Shown: positions 17,454 through 27,096 of the stretch, one piece after another
Numbering within the stretch: position 1 is the stretch's first letter
Layout: the number at the start of each line of letters is the position of its first letter
DNA from: a candidate division WOR-3 bacterium
GTDB lineage: Bacteria > Hydrothermota > Tepidihabitantia > SM23-42
Length of the DNA stretch: 64,000 bases
Assembly: GCA_029858255.1 (NCBI GenBank)
Contig: JAOUFJ010000003.1
Location: 62,001 to 126,000 of the forward strand
Direction: 5' to 3'
Translations under genes and position numbers: made by a program
Notes under the pieces: model-generated
Told to the model about the DNA's origin: nothing
What the model saw: the letters and a program-made list of their open reading frames with translations, nothing else
Database searches by the model: none

Positions 17454-18728
17454 GTGAAAGAAGCACGTAACGAAGCGGCCAGTGTCTATGAAAATGTATG
17501 TAGGCAATTCAATAAGGCGGCTGACCTAATTGATTTTGATCCACAGATCCGCAAAATACTGGCCAAGACCCAGAATGAGGTGATCGTAAATTTCCCTGCC
17601 ATAATGGATGACGGGCATATCGAGATATTCACTGGCTATCGCGTCCAGCACAATAATGTGCTCGGCCCGTACAAGGGAGGTTTACGATACCATCCGGCCG
17701 TTGATATTGACGAGGTAAGAGCACTCGCCACATGGATGACGTGGAAATCGGCAATTGTCAACATTCCCTTCGGCGGCGCCAAAGGCGGTATTCAGGTCGA
17801 CCCTTCAAAATATTCACGGTCTGAGCTCCAGCGTATTACACGGCGATTCACCTTTGCACTGGGGTGCAACATCGGGCCGGAATTCGATATCCCTGCACCC
17901 GACGTTAACACTAATGCCCAGATCATGGCGTGGATACTCGACACGTATCTCTCGACCCAACCACCTCATACCCGCCAGGCGAATGTCCACGTTGTAACTG
18001 GAAAGCCCGTGGAATCCGGTGGCAGTTTGGGGCGTGATAAAGCTACAGGACAGGGTGTTGTTTATACCATCGAGCAATGGGCGGAAGATCGGAAATTCGA
18101 TCTCAAGGGTGCAACCTATTTCGTACAGGGGTTTGGAAATGTGGGATCCTGGACAAGTTTACTGATGAAGCCCTACGGCGCCAAATTGGTTGCCGTCGAA
18201 GACGTATGTGGAGCGTACGAAGATCCTAACGGAATTGACCCCGACGAACTCAACGCGTATTTCAAGCAGAACCATACTTTTGATGGCTTCAAAAATCTTA
18301 AGAAAATCGATCATAAAAAATTCCTGAGCACGAAAGCCGACATATTTGTTCCGGCTGCTCTTGAGAATCAGATAACGGCCGAAACCGCTCCGTTGATCAA
18401 CGTGAAGGTTATTGCAGAAGGCGCAAATGGACCAACCGATCCCGATGGCGACGAAATACTACAGCAGAAAAAAATTGACCTGATCCCCGACATCCTGTGC
18501 AACGCGGGTGGTGTTATCGTAAGTTATTTCGAATGGCTTCAGAACAAACGCAGTGAATTCTGGGATCTGGAAGAAGTCGACCGTAAACTGCGCAAGTTGA
18601 TCGTCGGTGGTTATGACCGTGTCCGCACTGCGACCAAGAAACATAATACCGACTGGCGTACCGCTGCCTATGTCGTGGCTCTGACCAGATTAGAAAAGGT
18701 CTATAAAGAAAGGGGAATTTTCCCATAA
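17454..18728 (+). CDS. gdhA: Glutamate dehydrogenase
   Basis: Interconverts glutamate and 2-oxoglutarate plus ammonia. 424 residues, a hexameric-type GDH. Substrate and catalytic motifs are intact: PYKGGLRYHP, WKSAIVNIPFGGAKGGI, PAPDVNTN, and the Rossmann FVQGFGNVGSW. Catabolic versus biosynthetic use and NAD/NADP preference cannot be assigned safely. GTG start with AGGAGG 7 bases upstream. A GGGAATTTTCCC repeat covers the last codons. Confidence 0.95.
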   Translation: MKEARNEAASVYENVCRQFNKAADLIDFDPQIRKILAKTQNEVIVNFPAIMDDGHIEIFTGYRVQHNNVLGPYKGGLRYHPAVDIDEVRALATWMTWKSAIVNIPFGGAKGGIQVDPSKYSRSELQRITRRFTFALGCNIGPEFDIPAPDVNTNAQIMAWILDTYLSTQPPHTRQANVHVVTGKPVESGGSLGRDKATGQGVVYTIEQWAEDRKFDLKGATYFVQGFGNVGSWTSLLMKPYGAKLVAVEDVCGAYEDPNGIDPDELNAYFKQNHTFDGFKNLKKIDHKKFLSTKADIFVPAALENQITAETAPLINVKVIAEGANGPTDPDGDEILQQKKIDLIPDILCNAGGVIVSYFEWLQNKRSEFWDLEEVDRKLRKLIVGGYDRVRTATKKHNTDWRTAAYVVALTRLEKVYKERGIFP

Positions 18729-18732
18729 AAAC

Positions 18733-18752
18733 ATCAGCGAATATTCGCTGAT
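18733..18752 (+). terminator. Palindrome after gdhA
   Basis: Perfect 20-base palindrome ATCAGCGAATATTCGCTGAT starting 5 bases after the gdhA stop. There is no T-run downstream, so it may terminate weakly or just protect the 3' end. Confidence 0.4.
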
Positions 18753-18813
18753 CGGCCAACCCATAGTCTCATTCTGCGCTGCGTGAAGTAGTCAAAGAAC
18801 GGGGAATTTTGTT

Positions 18814-19554
18814 ATGCAAAAGACCAACTGGCAAATCTTCTTAGGCATTGCCCTAATCGCCTTTTCGGCGGCGGTCTATGTTATACACTACCTCCTTTTT
18901 CGCGATGTCCACCATATATTCATATATCTTATCGGAGATATCGCATTCGTGTTCATCGAGGTGCTGCTCGTGACCCTCGTCATCCACAGGCTCCTGACGG
19001 TAAGGGAGAAACGTGCCATGCTCGAGAAGATGAATATGGTCATCGGTACGTTCTATAGTGATGTCGGAACAACGCTGCTTAAATCCTTTGCCGGCTTCGA
19101 TCCAAATATCGACACGATAAGAACCAGTCTCACGGCAGCAAAGAACCTCAGTGACCAGGAATTCCTCCTGCTGAGCAGAAGGCTGCGATCACATCACACT
19201 ACTATCAAGACGAGCACGAAAGATATCAAAAACCTCAAGATATTTCTCATCGGCAAGCGCGATTTCCTGATCCGTCTTCTCGAAAACCCCATATTGCTGG
19301 AACACGCATCGTTCACAAATCTGCTGTGGGCGGTTTTCCATCTTGCCGACGAACTCGGTCACCGAAGAAATATCAATAAATTACCCGGAACCGACCATGA
19401 ACACATCAACGGGGATATCAAACGTGTCTATCTGTCTCTGCTCAGCGGGTGGGCAAGTTATATGAAATACTTGAAAGACAACTACCCATACCTGTTCTCG
19501 CTGGCGATACGCACGAACCCTTTCGATCCACTAGCCAAACCCGAAGTAGAATAG
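18814..19554 (+). CDS. Two-helix membrane protein of unknown function
   Basis: 246 residues. Two membrane segments (about 8-30 and 40-62, the latter LIGDIAFVFIEVLLVTLVIHRLL) followed by a soluble, helical C-terminal domain of about 180 residues with conserved-looking FLLLSRRLRSH, LLENPILLEHASFTNLLWAVFHLADEL and YLSLLSGWASYMKYLK. I do not recognise the family. A GGGGA 8 bases before the ATG may serve as SD. It follows gdhA by 85 bases and may be read from the gdhA promoter. Confidence 0.7.
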   Translation: MQKTNWQIFLGIALIAFSAAVYVIHYLLFRDVHHIFIYLIGDIAFVFIEVLLVTLVIHRLLTVREKRAMLEKMNMVIGTFYSDVGTTLLKSFAGFDPNIDTIRTSLTAAKNLSDQEFLLLSRRLRSHHTTIKTSTKDIKNLKIFLIGKRDFLIRLLENPILLEHASFTNLLWAVFHLADELGHRRNINKLPGTDHEHINGDIKRVYLSLLSGWASYMKYLKDNYPYLFSLAIRTNPFDPLAKPEVE

Positions 19555-19601
19555 AAAATTCCCGGAAACCTTTCTGCGAAACGACTGATACGGTAAGCTT
19601 G

Positions 19602-21035
19602 TTATTTATCTGAAGCCCTGGGTGCCATACGGTCTTCTTCAATCCGATCCATAAGCGCCCGCGGTATTTCGGTAGGATAGACACCGGTAAAACATGCGGT
19701 GCAGAAACCTCTTGATCCGGCACCGACACCTTTAATTAGACCTTCTGTTGTTTGATATACAAGTGCATCGGCATTTATCGATCTGCGAATATCCTCGATC
19801 GATTTGTCCCGGGCAATAAACTCTCCCCTCGTCTGCATATCAATACCGTAAACACATGGAAACCGCAGGGGAGGCGAGTATGAAGCATAGTATACCTTTC
19901 TTACACCTACGCTTCTAACCAGAGAGATTATCTCGCGTGAGGTGTTCCCTCGGACAATCGAATCGTCAATCAACAATACGTCTTTCCCTTTTATCTCCGG
20001 TTTGATGGGATTCAGCTTCAATCTGACAGCCTCGATCCTCTTCTCCTGGGTCGGCATTATGAAAGTACGGTGAATGTAGCGGTTCTTGATGAGCCCTTCC
20101 CGATGCCTCACACCAAGGATATCTGCGACCATGAGGGCTGCACCCCTCGCCGTGTCCGGAATGGGCATCACCACGTCTGGCTTGATACCTTCCTGCTTGC
20201 AGACCTTACCAAGTTCCTCTCCGAGCCTGAGTCTTGCTTCGTACACACCGATGCCATCGATGATCGAATCTGGCCTGGCAAAATATACGTATTCGAAAAT
20301 GCACGCTGCTGCATCACTTGCCGCCACCTGATCCACGTGAAGATTATTATCCCTATCGATGAATACTGCCTGTCCCGGCTTAACATCGGTCATCTCCTGA
20401 TAACCGAGAAGATCGAGGGCAACGCTCTCGGATGCGAAGCAGAAACTTGAATCATCACTTCCCATGATCAACGGCTTGATCCCCTTCGGGTCGCGAAAAG
20501 CCAATAGTCCTTTGTTCGCAATGATCGATACCACGGCATAACTGCCAATCAACTTATCATATACCCTGCGCAGGGCAGAAAACAATTTCTCCGGGGGCAG
20601 GTTCTTAAGATCCATCCTCGTCAGCTCAACCGAAAGGAGATTGAGTATGACCTCTGCATCGCAGTTGGAATTCAAATAGCGCAATTCGTTCTCGACCAGA
20701 TCCTTTTTCAATTCGAAAAAGTTGACGAGATTACCGTTGTGTGCCAGGGCAATGCCATATGGTGTGGTTATTATGAATGGTTGAGCATCCTCTGCTGAAC
20801 CAGCACCGACCGTGGGATATCTGACATGACCGATGCCTGTGTTCCCATTGAGTCGCTCGATGTTTTTCGAATTAAAGACACTGAACACCAGACCATTACC
20901 CTTTTTCAACTGAAAACCGTTCTCAAAGGTTGCGGCACCGGCCGCATCCTGGCCACGGTGTTGAAGAGCAAGTAACGCCGGATAAATCCTATCGATCGCT
21001 CTTTCTTTGCCGGTCAATCCAATGATGCCACACAT
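19602..21035 (-). CDS. purF: Amidophosphoribosyltransferase
   Basis: First committed step of purine synthesis: PRPP plus glutamine to phosphoribosylamine. 477 residues starting MCGIIGL, so Cys2 is the Ntn nucleophile after Met removal and there is no propeptide. PRPP loop VLLIDDSIVRGNT is intact. Cysteines at the positions used by the Fe-S type enzyme of B. subtilis are present (ACIFEY, FPCVYGID, GFCTACF), suggesting a [4Fe-4S] cluster. Last gene of the DUF2723 / PP-loop / HIT / purF operon, 34 bases after the HIT gene. Confidence 0.95.
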   Translation of the reverse strand: MCGIIGLTGKERAIDRIYPALLALQHRGQDAAGAATFENGFQLKKGNGLVFSVFNSKNIERLNGNTGIGHVRYPTVGAGSAEDAQPFIITTPYGIALAHNGNLVNFFELKKDLVENELRYLNSNCDAEVILNLLSVELTRMDLKNLPPEKLFSALRRVYDKLIGSYAVVSIIANKGLLAFRDPKGIKPLIMGSDDSSFCFASESVALDLLGYQEMTDVKPGQAVFIDRDNNLHVDQVAASDAAACIFEYVYFARPDSIIDGIGVYEARLRLGEELGKVCKQEGIKPDVVMPIPDTARGAALMVADILGVRHREGLIKNRYIHRTFIMPTQEKRIEAVRLKLNPIKPEIKGKDVLLIDDSIVRGNTSREIISLVRSVGVRKVYYASYSPPLRFPCVYGIDMQTRGEFIARDKSIEDIRRSINADALVYQTTEGLIKGVGAGSRGFCTACFTGVYPTEIPRALMDRIEEDRMAPRASDK

Positions 21036-21069
21036 GTCAAAGTCTTATGCTGGTCAAAGGGTAGCTCAT

Positions 21070-21564
21070 TCACTTTCCGAGGCCGTCCAACCAGAGCAAA
21101 CCCTCGATGATTTTGTCATAAGTTTTATTCAACGCCTCTGATATGACTTTAGTTTCTGAAAGCAGTGGCATGAAATTCGAATCACCTTGCCACCTCGGCA
21201 CAAGATGAAAATGGACATGGTCGACGACACCAGCCCCGGCAACGCGTCCCTGATTCACCCCGAGATTGAATCCTTGGGGCTGCATGGTGTGATCGATTGC
21301 TTTGATGACCCTGGAAATGAGCCGATGGACTGCCAGCATTTCTTCATCATCAAGCATCTCGAGTTGCCCGACATGGCGCAGCGGTGCGATCATGACATGT
21401 CCATTGTTGTAAGGATAACGGTTCATGATGGTAAATGCACGACCACTCCGCTCGACGATGAATACCTTTCTGCCATCCTTTTCTCGCAATCCGGCGCAAA
21501 GGAAACACCCTTTACCAGGATTCCTGATATATTCTACACGCCAGGGCGCCCACAATTTTTCCAT
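21070..21564 (-). CDS. HIT-family nucleotide hydrolase/phosphorylase
   Basis: 164 residues beginning MEKLWAPWRVEYI, with zinc cysteines CFLC and the histidine triad HVHFHLVPR near residue 105. Close in type to the bacterial Ap4A-phosphorylase-like HIT proteins; the nucleotide substrate is not certain. ATG at 21564 has GGAG 9 bases upstream; ATG at 21570 overlaps the upstream stop (ATGA) but lies too close to the SD. Confidence 0.87.
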   Translation of the reverse strand: MEKLWAPWRVEYIRNPGKGCFLCAGLREKDGRKVFIVERSGRAFTIMNRYPYNNGHVMIAPLRHVGQLEMLDDEEMLAVHRLISRVIKAIDHTMQPQGFNLGVNQGRVAGAGVVDHVHFHLVPRWQGDSNFMPLLSETKVISEALNKTYDKIIEGLLWLDGLGK

Positions 21565-21566
21565 TT

Positions 21567-22520
21567 TCATATTCTCCATTTTTTCAATTCATCATCATCT
21601 ATCGGCTCGACGACTATCTTCTTGATCTGTCCTTTATACCTGCAGTGTACCTCAACCTCGGCTTCTTTCTTTTTGTCGCTGTACCGTGCCGTAATGGATG
21701 CTGCCTCCTTGATACATTTTCTATCGCCTATCAGGATCGCATTTGGGCTCCCGGTATCAGGTACAAAGAGAAATGTGTGGGAATCCTGAGCAAGCTCTTC
21801 GATCTTCTTGTTCTCTTCTTCATTGCGTCCGACGATCAGTTTCGCACCAGGAGAAATCCTGAAATGGCGGCCTATTTTCAAAAACTCAATGTCTGCAAGA
21901 GCGATCTCCTCCCGGAACCTCAAAACATCGGCCAATCGACGGCAGAATCCGGGATCGGTCAGTAAACACCCTCCACTCGGTGAGAAAAATTCCTCGATCT
22001 TTCTTTTCTTCGCGATCTCCAGCGAAAGCCTGCGCGAACGTCCCTTTATCTTTAGCATAGACCGGCGGCTGATCAAACCTTTTATCTCGGGCACTGTCGG
22101 AGGCAGCAACGCCCCACTCAAAGGTCTCACCACTAATCCTTCAAGACCGGCTTTTTTCTCGATAAGCATCAAGGTCTCAAATCGTTGCGACATCTGACGC
22201 TGTTCGAGAACCTCACCGGTTACCGCGAAGTCCGCTTTTATCTCTTTCATGTATTCCTTCGCCTTCTTCAGCATCAGAATCCGACAGTCGATGCAGGGAT
22301 TAAGGTTCTTGCCATATCCGTGGTCGGGTTTCTGCACGGTCTGGGCAAATTCCTCCGTTACATCCACAATCTTAAGATCGGGCACGGTCGGCAATTGCTG
22401 CGATGAAAGGAACTTGTGCGAGATATGTAATGGATAGACTTTCACACCCCACTCTTTGACGACCTCAAGAGCAAGCGATGAATCGAGCCCACCACTGTAA
22501 AGGACTACTGCTTTTGCCAT
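21567..22520 (-). CDS. PP-loop ATPase related to ThiI/MnmA tRNA thiolases
   Basis: 317 residues. PP-loop VLYSGGLDSSLAL at the N-terminus, then NPCIDCRILMLKKAKEYM (CxxC) and SGGCLLTD with a third cysteine, an arrangement seen in tRNA thiolation enzymes. The C-terminal 80 residues (FLFVPDTGSPNAILIG...VEVHCRYKGQIKKIVVEP) form a small beta domain. Usually annotated as a MnmA/ThiI-like protein; the tRNA position modified is unknown. Only a weak SD (AGAGG) is seen. In operon between DUF2723 and HIT genes. Confidence 0.78.
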   Translation of the reverse strand: MAKAVVLYSGGLDSSLALEVVKEWGVKVYPLHISHKFLSSQQLPTVPDLKIVDVTEEFAQTVQKPDHGYGKNLNPCIDCRILMLKKAKEYMKEIKADFAVTGEVLEQRQMSQRFETLMLIEKKAGLEGLVVRPLSGALLPPTVPEIKGLISRRSMLKIKGRSRRLSLEIAKKRKIEEFFSPSGGCLLTDPGFCRRLADVLRFREEIALADIEFLKIGRHFRISPGAKLIVGRNEEENKKIEELAQDSHTFLFVPDTGSPNAILIGDRKCIKEAASITARYSDKKKEAEVEVHCRYKGQIKKIVVEPIDDDELKKWRI

Positions 22521-22562
22521 TTTTTGCAGCCTCTGAGTTTCTCTCCGCCAGGATAGAGTATG

Positions 22563-25250
22563 TTACTGACCTCTTAATTCATTAAGCATGTTACGGGCAC
22601 TGGTATCCCCCGGGTTTATTGAAAGCCAGTTCTCCAGCACACTTATGGCGGACGCCTTGTCGTCCATTGCGAGATAGGTCATCACCAAACCTGAATAGGC
22701 TTGTGAGAACCGCGGGTTCAAGTCGATCGCACGTTTGAAGTATTCGATCGATCTGTTATATAACCCGATATTCCCGAATACCGATCCGATCTGCACCAGC
22801 ATGCCTGGTTCCTGGACTTCAATTTCTGACAGATACTTGTACGCACTGTCTGGCATGCCCATTTGCGCAAATAGAACGCCGAGGTTGTATGAAAAGTAGA
22901 TATTCTGAAAGGGCTGGAACAGAAGCGCGAACCGCCACGCATCCAGCGTCCCGTCAAGATCACCTCTTTCCCGCAAAACAACGCCGAGGCTGGCTAGACC
23001 CGCCGCATAGTTCGTATAAAGCCGGCGTGTATTTTCATCCTTGTACAACCCATACCCGTAAAATTCCCCCTCTTCTTTTCGCCTCTCAAAATCAACCAAT
23101 ATCTGGGATACAAAATCCTGCTGTTCGGGGCTGAAAATACCGGTGTAGCGGTAGGTGCGATAGAAGAAATTGCCGGTCTTCTTCACATCAACCGCAAAGG
23201 TCGGATCACTGCTGTCACCTACAACCCGGTATACCAAACCTTCCAGCTGTAGATATGGACGGTATCCCTCGAAATTTTCCTGAGATACTGTGGAACCGAA
23301 ATAGATGGGTACCTTGCCGCGGTAATTCTTCAAGTAACGCTCGGCAAACTCCTGCTGAGTGATCACATAATCAGTTTCGGTAAGCCTGATACCTGCGTTG
23401 GTGGCAAGGATATTCCTTATCATGATATCCTTGACCCATATCACTCGACGGTCACGCGTCATGAAAGGTTCGAGCCGATTGATCACTCTTTCCGTAAAAC
23501 TGATCGGCACACCCCAATCCTTTAACTGTCGTATATACCAGTTGGTATTTATCAAAGATAGGTTGGCGTTGATGACCATTCGTTTCAATCCCAGCACTTC
23601 CTGGGCAAACCACAGCGGGAAAGTGTCATTGTCACCATTGGTGAACAACACACCACCATCCTCGCATGATACAAGCATGTTGTAAGCATAATCCTTTGGA
23701 ATAAAATCACCCTTCCGGTTGCTCACTCGGAAATTAGCAAGGAGAGGAATCGCCGAATAAACTAAAAACCCACTGAGGCCGAAGATCTCAATCCACCGTT
23801 TTTTCTTCATACCCTTTTTCATGGTCTGCAGGAACCCGAAGAAACCGATACCGACGAGCATACCGAAATAGGTTTGACCGGTATGGAAGAAATAATCACG
23901 CTCGCGCACCTCATGTGGCTGATGGCGCGGGTTAGAGTCGCTCGGTGAGAACTTAAGATTAAGGTAACCAACCATCGCGAATGATAGCATGAACATGATC
24001 AATGCCGTCAGGAAGAATATCTTGCGTTCTCTCCTGAAAAGTTCCACAAGACCCCAAATGCCAAAAATATAGAAAAGTGCCAATACAATACTCCGGAAGA
24101 CATTATGCGTGAATTCTGGCACAGGCTGCCAAGAAAGGTACCTTACAAAAAGAGCCATCTGCCAGAAATATCCCTGGAGCACGCCGAAGCCGGTCGATTC
24201 CTGCGTCTGCCTTGGGATCAACTTTGCCGGACCATATTGTGCCCGGTGCAGGACATTATTGAATGCCTCGAAATTCTCGCCCGGGTCACACTCATTGATG
24301 CGGGGTGCTATGTTCTCTCCGGCATAGTATCTTTCCGCCACATCCTCCTGCTTGTAGAGCGTATCCAGTACGCGAGAACGTATCGGCAGATACAATTCTG
24401 ACGAAGCGCCAACAACTACCAGGACTATTCCCGCCCAGAAGAAACGCCAATTCTTATACCTCACGGCATTGGTAATTGGCAGAAAGATCCCGGCAAGGAG
24501 TATCAATCCAAGGATAATAACCGAAGGCGTGTGCAGCGGTTTCGGCAATAGAAAGACCAGTGCGAAAAATATCGCCTGGAACGATCCCAGAAGCCAGAAA
24601 AGCGTGTCCTTGAGGTAGCGCCTCTCCACATAAAACATGAACGCATATATCGGGAAAAATATCAAGAACGGTGTCAAATGAATACCGGTAGCAAGGAATA
24701 TCAAATAGAAGCACGCCAGAAGATACTTGTTTTTCGGCTCACCCTGTTTGACGCTTTCGTACCATAAGATCATTAAATAGTTTACAAACAAAAAGACAAA
24801 TGTCGCCGCGGCATAGACTTCGGTCTCGATCGCGTTCCCCCATACCGTATAATAGAATGCCGTTGCGAGAGACGTGCCAAATGTGATGATAATGTAAGCG
24901 AGTTGATTGTTGCTCTTCTGCCACATTCTGAATATCCTGAGCATTATCCGGTAAACAAGGAAAACAGACAGCACGGTGAATGTCAGGCCCAAAAGATTCA
25001 TGTGCCACGCGACTTCCTTTGAGATCGGCAAGACGGATGCGACCAATCCAACGATCATCAGCCAGACACGGCCCAGCAGTACGTAGAACGGTGTTCCCGG
25101 AGGATGTGGCACTGCCAGCGTATGGGCGGAAGCGATGAACTCGCCGCAATCCCAGAATGACAGAGTTGGTGAAACCGTGTATAAATAAACAACAGCGACA
25201 ATCACCAATAAGATATAAAGCAGAATTTTCTCGAGTTTATTGTAATCCAT
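22563..25250 (-). CDS. DUF2723 polytopic membrane protein with C-terminal TPRs
   Basis: 895 residues. N-terminal segment with the DUF2723 hallmark SPTLSFWDCGEFIASAHTLAVPHPPGTPFYVLLGR, resembling GT-C glycosyltransferases of the O-mannosyltransferase type, then about 12 membrane segments and a large extracytoplasmic part (NLSLINTNWYIRQLKDWGVP). The last 150 residues are TPRs (GLASLGVVLRERGDLDGTLDAWRFAL, SIEYFKRAIDLNPRFSQAYSGL). Probable lipid-linked sugar transferase to surface proteins (inference). Start at 25250 (MDYNKL) with AAGGAG; a TTG at 25268 lies in the -10 box. Confidence 0.85.
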   Translation of the reverse strand: MDYNKLEKILLYILLVIVAVVYLYTVSPTLSFWDCGEFIASAHTLAVPHPPGTPFYVLLGRVWLMIVGLVASVLPISKEVAWHMNLLGLTFTVLSVFLVYRIMLRIFRMWQKSNNQLAYIIITFGTSLATAFYYTVWGNAIETEVYAAATFVFLFVNYLMILWYESVKQGEPKNKYLLACFYLIFLATGIHLTPFLIFFPIYAFMFYVERRYLKDTLFWLLGSFQAIFFALVFLLPKPLHTPSVIILGLILLAGIFLPITNAVRYKNWRFFWAGIVLVVVGASSELYLPIRSRVLDTLYKQEDVAERYYAGENIAPRINECDPGENFEAFNNVLHRAQYGPAKLIPRQTQESTGFGVLQGYFWQMALFVRYLSWQPVPEFTHNVFRSIVLALFYIFGIWGLVELFRRERKIFFLTALIMFMLSFAMVGYLNLKFSPSDSNPRHQPHEVRERDYFFHTGQTYFGMLVGIGFFGFLQTMKKGMKKKRWIEIFGLSGFLVYSAIPLLANFRVSNRKGDFIPKDYAYNMLVSCEDGGVLFTNGDNDTFPLWFAQEVLGLKRMVINANLSLINTNWYIRQLKDWGVPISFTERVINRLEPFMTRDRRVIWVKDIMIRNILATNAGIRLTETDYVITQQEFAERYLKNYRGKVPIYFGSTVSQENFEGYRPYLQLEGLVYRVVGDSSDPTFAVDVKKTGNFFYRTYRYTGIFSPEQQDFVSQILVDFERRKEEGEFYGYGLYKDENTRRLYTNYAAGLASLGVVLRERGDLDGTLDAWRFALLFQPFQNIYFSYNLGVLFAQMGMPDSAYKYLSEIEVQEPGMLVQIGSVFGNIGLYNRSIEYFKRAIDLNPRFSQAYSGLVMTYLAMDDKASAISVLENWLSINPGDTSARNMLNELRGQ

Positions 25251-25267
25251 TAGCGCTCCTTCGTTCA

Positions 25268-25295
25268 ATTATAGTCAAACACTACATGATGTCAA
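25268..25295 (-). promoter_or_regulatory. Promoter of the DUF2723/PP-loop/HIT/purF operon
   Basis: Minus strand TTGACA (25295-25290), 16-base spacer, TATAAT (25273-25268). The gap left of it to 25423 shows no other recognisable element. Confidence 0.76.
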
Positions 25296-25423
25296 TAATG
25301 CCGCACTCGATGCACTGCTTGCCATAATTGCACTGACCTGCGGCGAACGCTAGAATCGCAACAAGCATTCTCTATTACGGACTTCGCTTTGGTATATACG
25401 CCAGTGTGTTTTTTCTCGATTAT

Positions 25424-27031
25424 CTACTCTAATTTCACAACTTTCTGTATCCCAAGAAAAGCGCCAGTTTTGACATGCACAAAATACACGCCTGCTGGCA
25501 GCCGCATTCCGCGGTCATCAGTACCACCCCACTTCACCGTGGACTGATGACCGATATCAGATACAGGGACTGAAATGCTGGTGACCTGCTGACCGGTGAT
25601 GTCAAAAATATCAATATCTGAAGTCGTATTGACACCCGGCAACTGGCATCTGATTTCTGCGTAGTGCCGGAACGGATTGGGATATATTTGTAGCACAGAG
25701 GATAACTGCTGGCTCGCAAAATCATAGATCATTATCGGGATTGGATTCAGGCTTATTACAGTAAAATCCGTGCCCGTAACACTGTCAACAGTCTCGCCTC
25801 CTACATATAGATTGCTGTCGGCTCCAAAGCACAGCGCGTTGGCAATACAGAAGTCAGGTCCTCCGTAGTCATATGTCCACCGCTGGGTGCCGGAAGTATA
25901 CAAACTCACAACCGCCAGATGAACTCCCATAACACTGTCGACGCCACATCCTGCCGCATAGATTTTATTATCAGGGGCATATATTATCGAGGTCGCCCAA
26001 CTTACTGACAGTCCGTGCATATATTCCCACATGAACAATCCAGCACTGCTAATACCAAGCACCGTGAATACGGGCATGTCACTGCCATAAGAACCAGCGC
26101 AATAGATATTTCCGTCATCACCAAAAATACCGCAAGTGGCTGAAGATGGTACTGAATTCACATATGTCCAGTGCTCGTAACCTGAGTCACTGAGTTTGAT
26201 CGTAAACAGAAAGGCATAAACATATCCCGTGTTGACCGCACACGTTCCGAAGGCGTATACATTGCCATCGGCTCCATATACCACGGCATTCGCACCATCT
26301 TCATAATGCTGACCATACTGATACACCCAGCGCTCGGTTCCATCAGCCGTCACCGACAACACAACTGCATGATTATAGTCGTACGAACCGGCTGCATAGA
26401 CATTGCCGTCCGACCCGCACACAATTGAATACGCATCATCAGTGTTATTTCCGGGACCGTTATAACGGTAAACCCAGCGTTCGGTGCCAGAGGTGTCGAG
26501 GCTGACAATTATGAAATCGCGTCCTGACTGGAAACGCTCGTCATAACCGGCAGCATAGATATTGCCATCAGCGCCATAAGCAAGGGCGCGAACGCAACCA
26601 TCACCAATATATGGACCTTGATGCCGGTAGATCCAGCGCTCACTGCCGTCTGGTGTAAGACTGATCACTGTGAAATCCGAGATCGTATCACTATTATAAC
26701 TGCTACCTCCAACGTAGACATAATTGTTTGCATCACATGTAATTGTATTGGCGTCATCAATAAAATCCGCATATCCATTGTGTACATACACCCAGCGCTC
26801 CGCTCCGCTCGTTGAAAGGCTCACAACCACAATATCTATATCCGTGCCGGCATGGCAACCAGTTCCTGCTGCGTAGATATTGCCATCTGAGCCATAGCAT
26901 ATCGCATTGCACGCTTCGTTCTGCCAACCGCTCAAACCACTATATTTATACACCCAGCGCTCGGTTTGGGAAAATATGAAATGCGGTACAAGAATTACAC
27001 AGCAACAGAATAATACTTCAATATACTTCAT
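25424..27031 (-). CDS. Secreted beta-propeller (SBBP-like) repeat protein with C-terminal sorting domain
   Basis: 535 residues: signal peptide MKYIEVLFCCCVILVPHFIFS, then about eight repeats of 45-55 residues with the pattern GTERWVYxYNG...DGNxYAAG...FxVxSL, which should fold as a propeller, and a final 90-residue FlgD/T9SS-type domain (LQIYPNPF...IFDITGQQV...LPAGVYFVHVKTGAFLGIQKVVKLE). The C-terminal type matches two other proteins in this window. Function is likely structural or adhesive at the cell surface. SD GAGGAGG. Confidence 0.82.
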   Translation of the reverse strand: MKYIEVLFCCCVILVPHFIFSQTERWVYKYSGLSGWQNEACNAICYGSDGNIYAAGTGCHAGTDIDIVVVSLSTSGAERWVYVHNGYADFIDDANTITCDANNYVYVGGSSYNSDTISDFTVISLTPDGSERWIYRHQGPYIGDGCVRALAYGADGNIYAAGYDERFQSGRDFIIVSLDTSGTERWVYRYNGPGNNTDDAYSIVCGSDGNVYAAGSYDYNHAVVLSVTADGTERWVYQYGQHYEDGANAVVYGADGNVYAFGTCAVNTGYVYAFLFTIKLSDSGYEHWTYVNSVPSSATCGIFGDDGNIYCAGSYGSDMPVFTVLGISSAGLFMWEYMHGLSVSWATSIIYAPDNKIYAAGCGVDSVMGVHLAVVSLYTSGTQRWTYDYGGPDFCIANALCFGADSNLYVGGETVDSVTGTDFTVISLNPIPIMIYDFASQQLSSVLQIYPNPFRHYAEIRCQLPGVNTTSDIDIFDITGQQVTSISVPVSDIGHQSTVKWGGTDDRGMRLPAGVYFVHVKTGAFLGIQKVVKLE

Positions 27032-27058
27032 AAAACCTCCTCAATTCTACTCTGCTTT

Positions 27059-27086
27059 ATTATAAGAGAATGGCTATTGTTGTCAA
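27059..27086 (-). promoter_or_regulatory. Promoter of the beta-propeller protein gene
   Basis: Minus strand TTGACA (27086-27081), 16-base spacer, TATAAT (27064-27059), 27-base leader with SD. Confidence 0.76.
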
Positions 27087-27096
27087 GATCATCCAA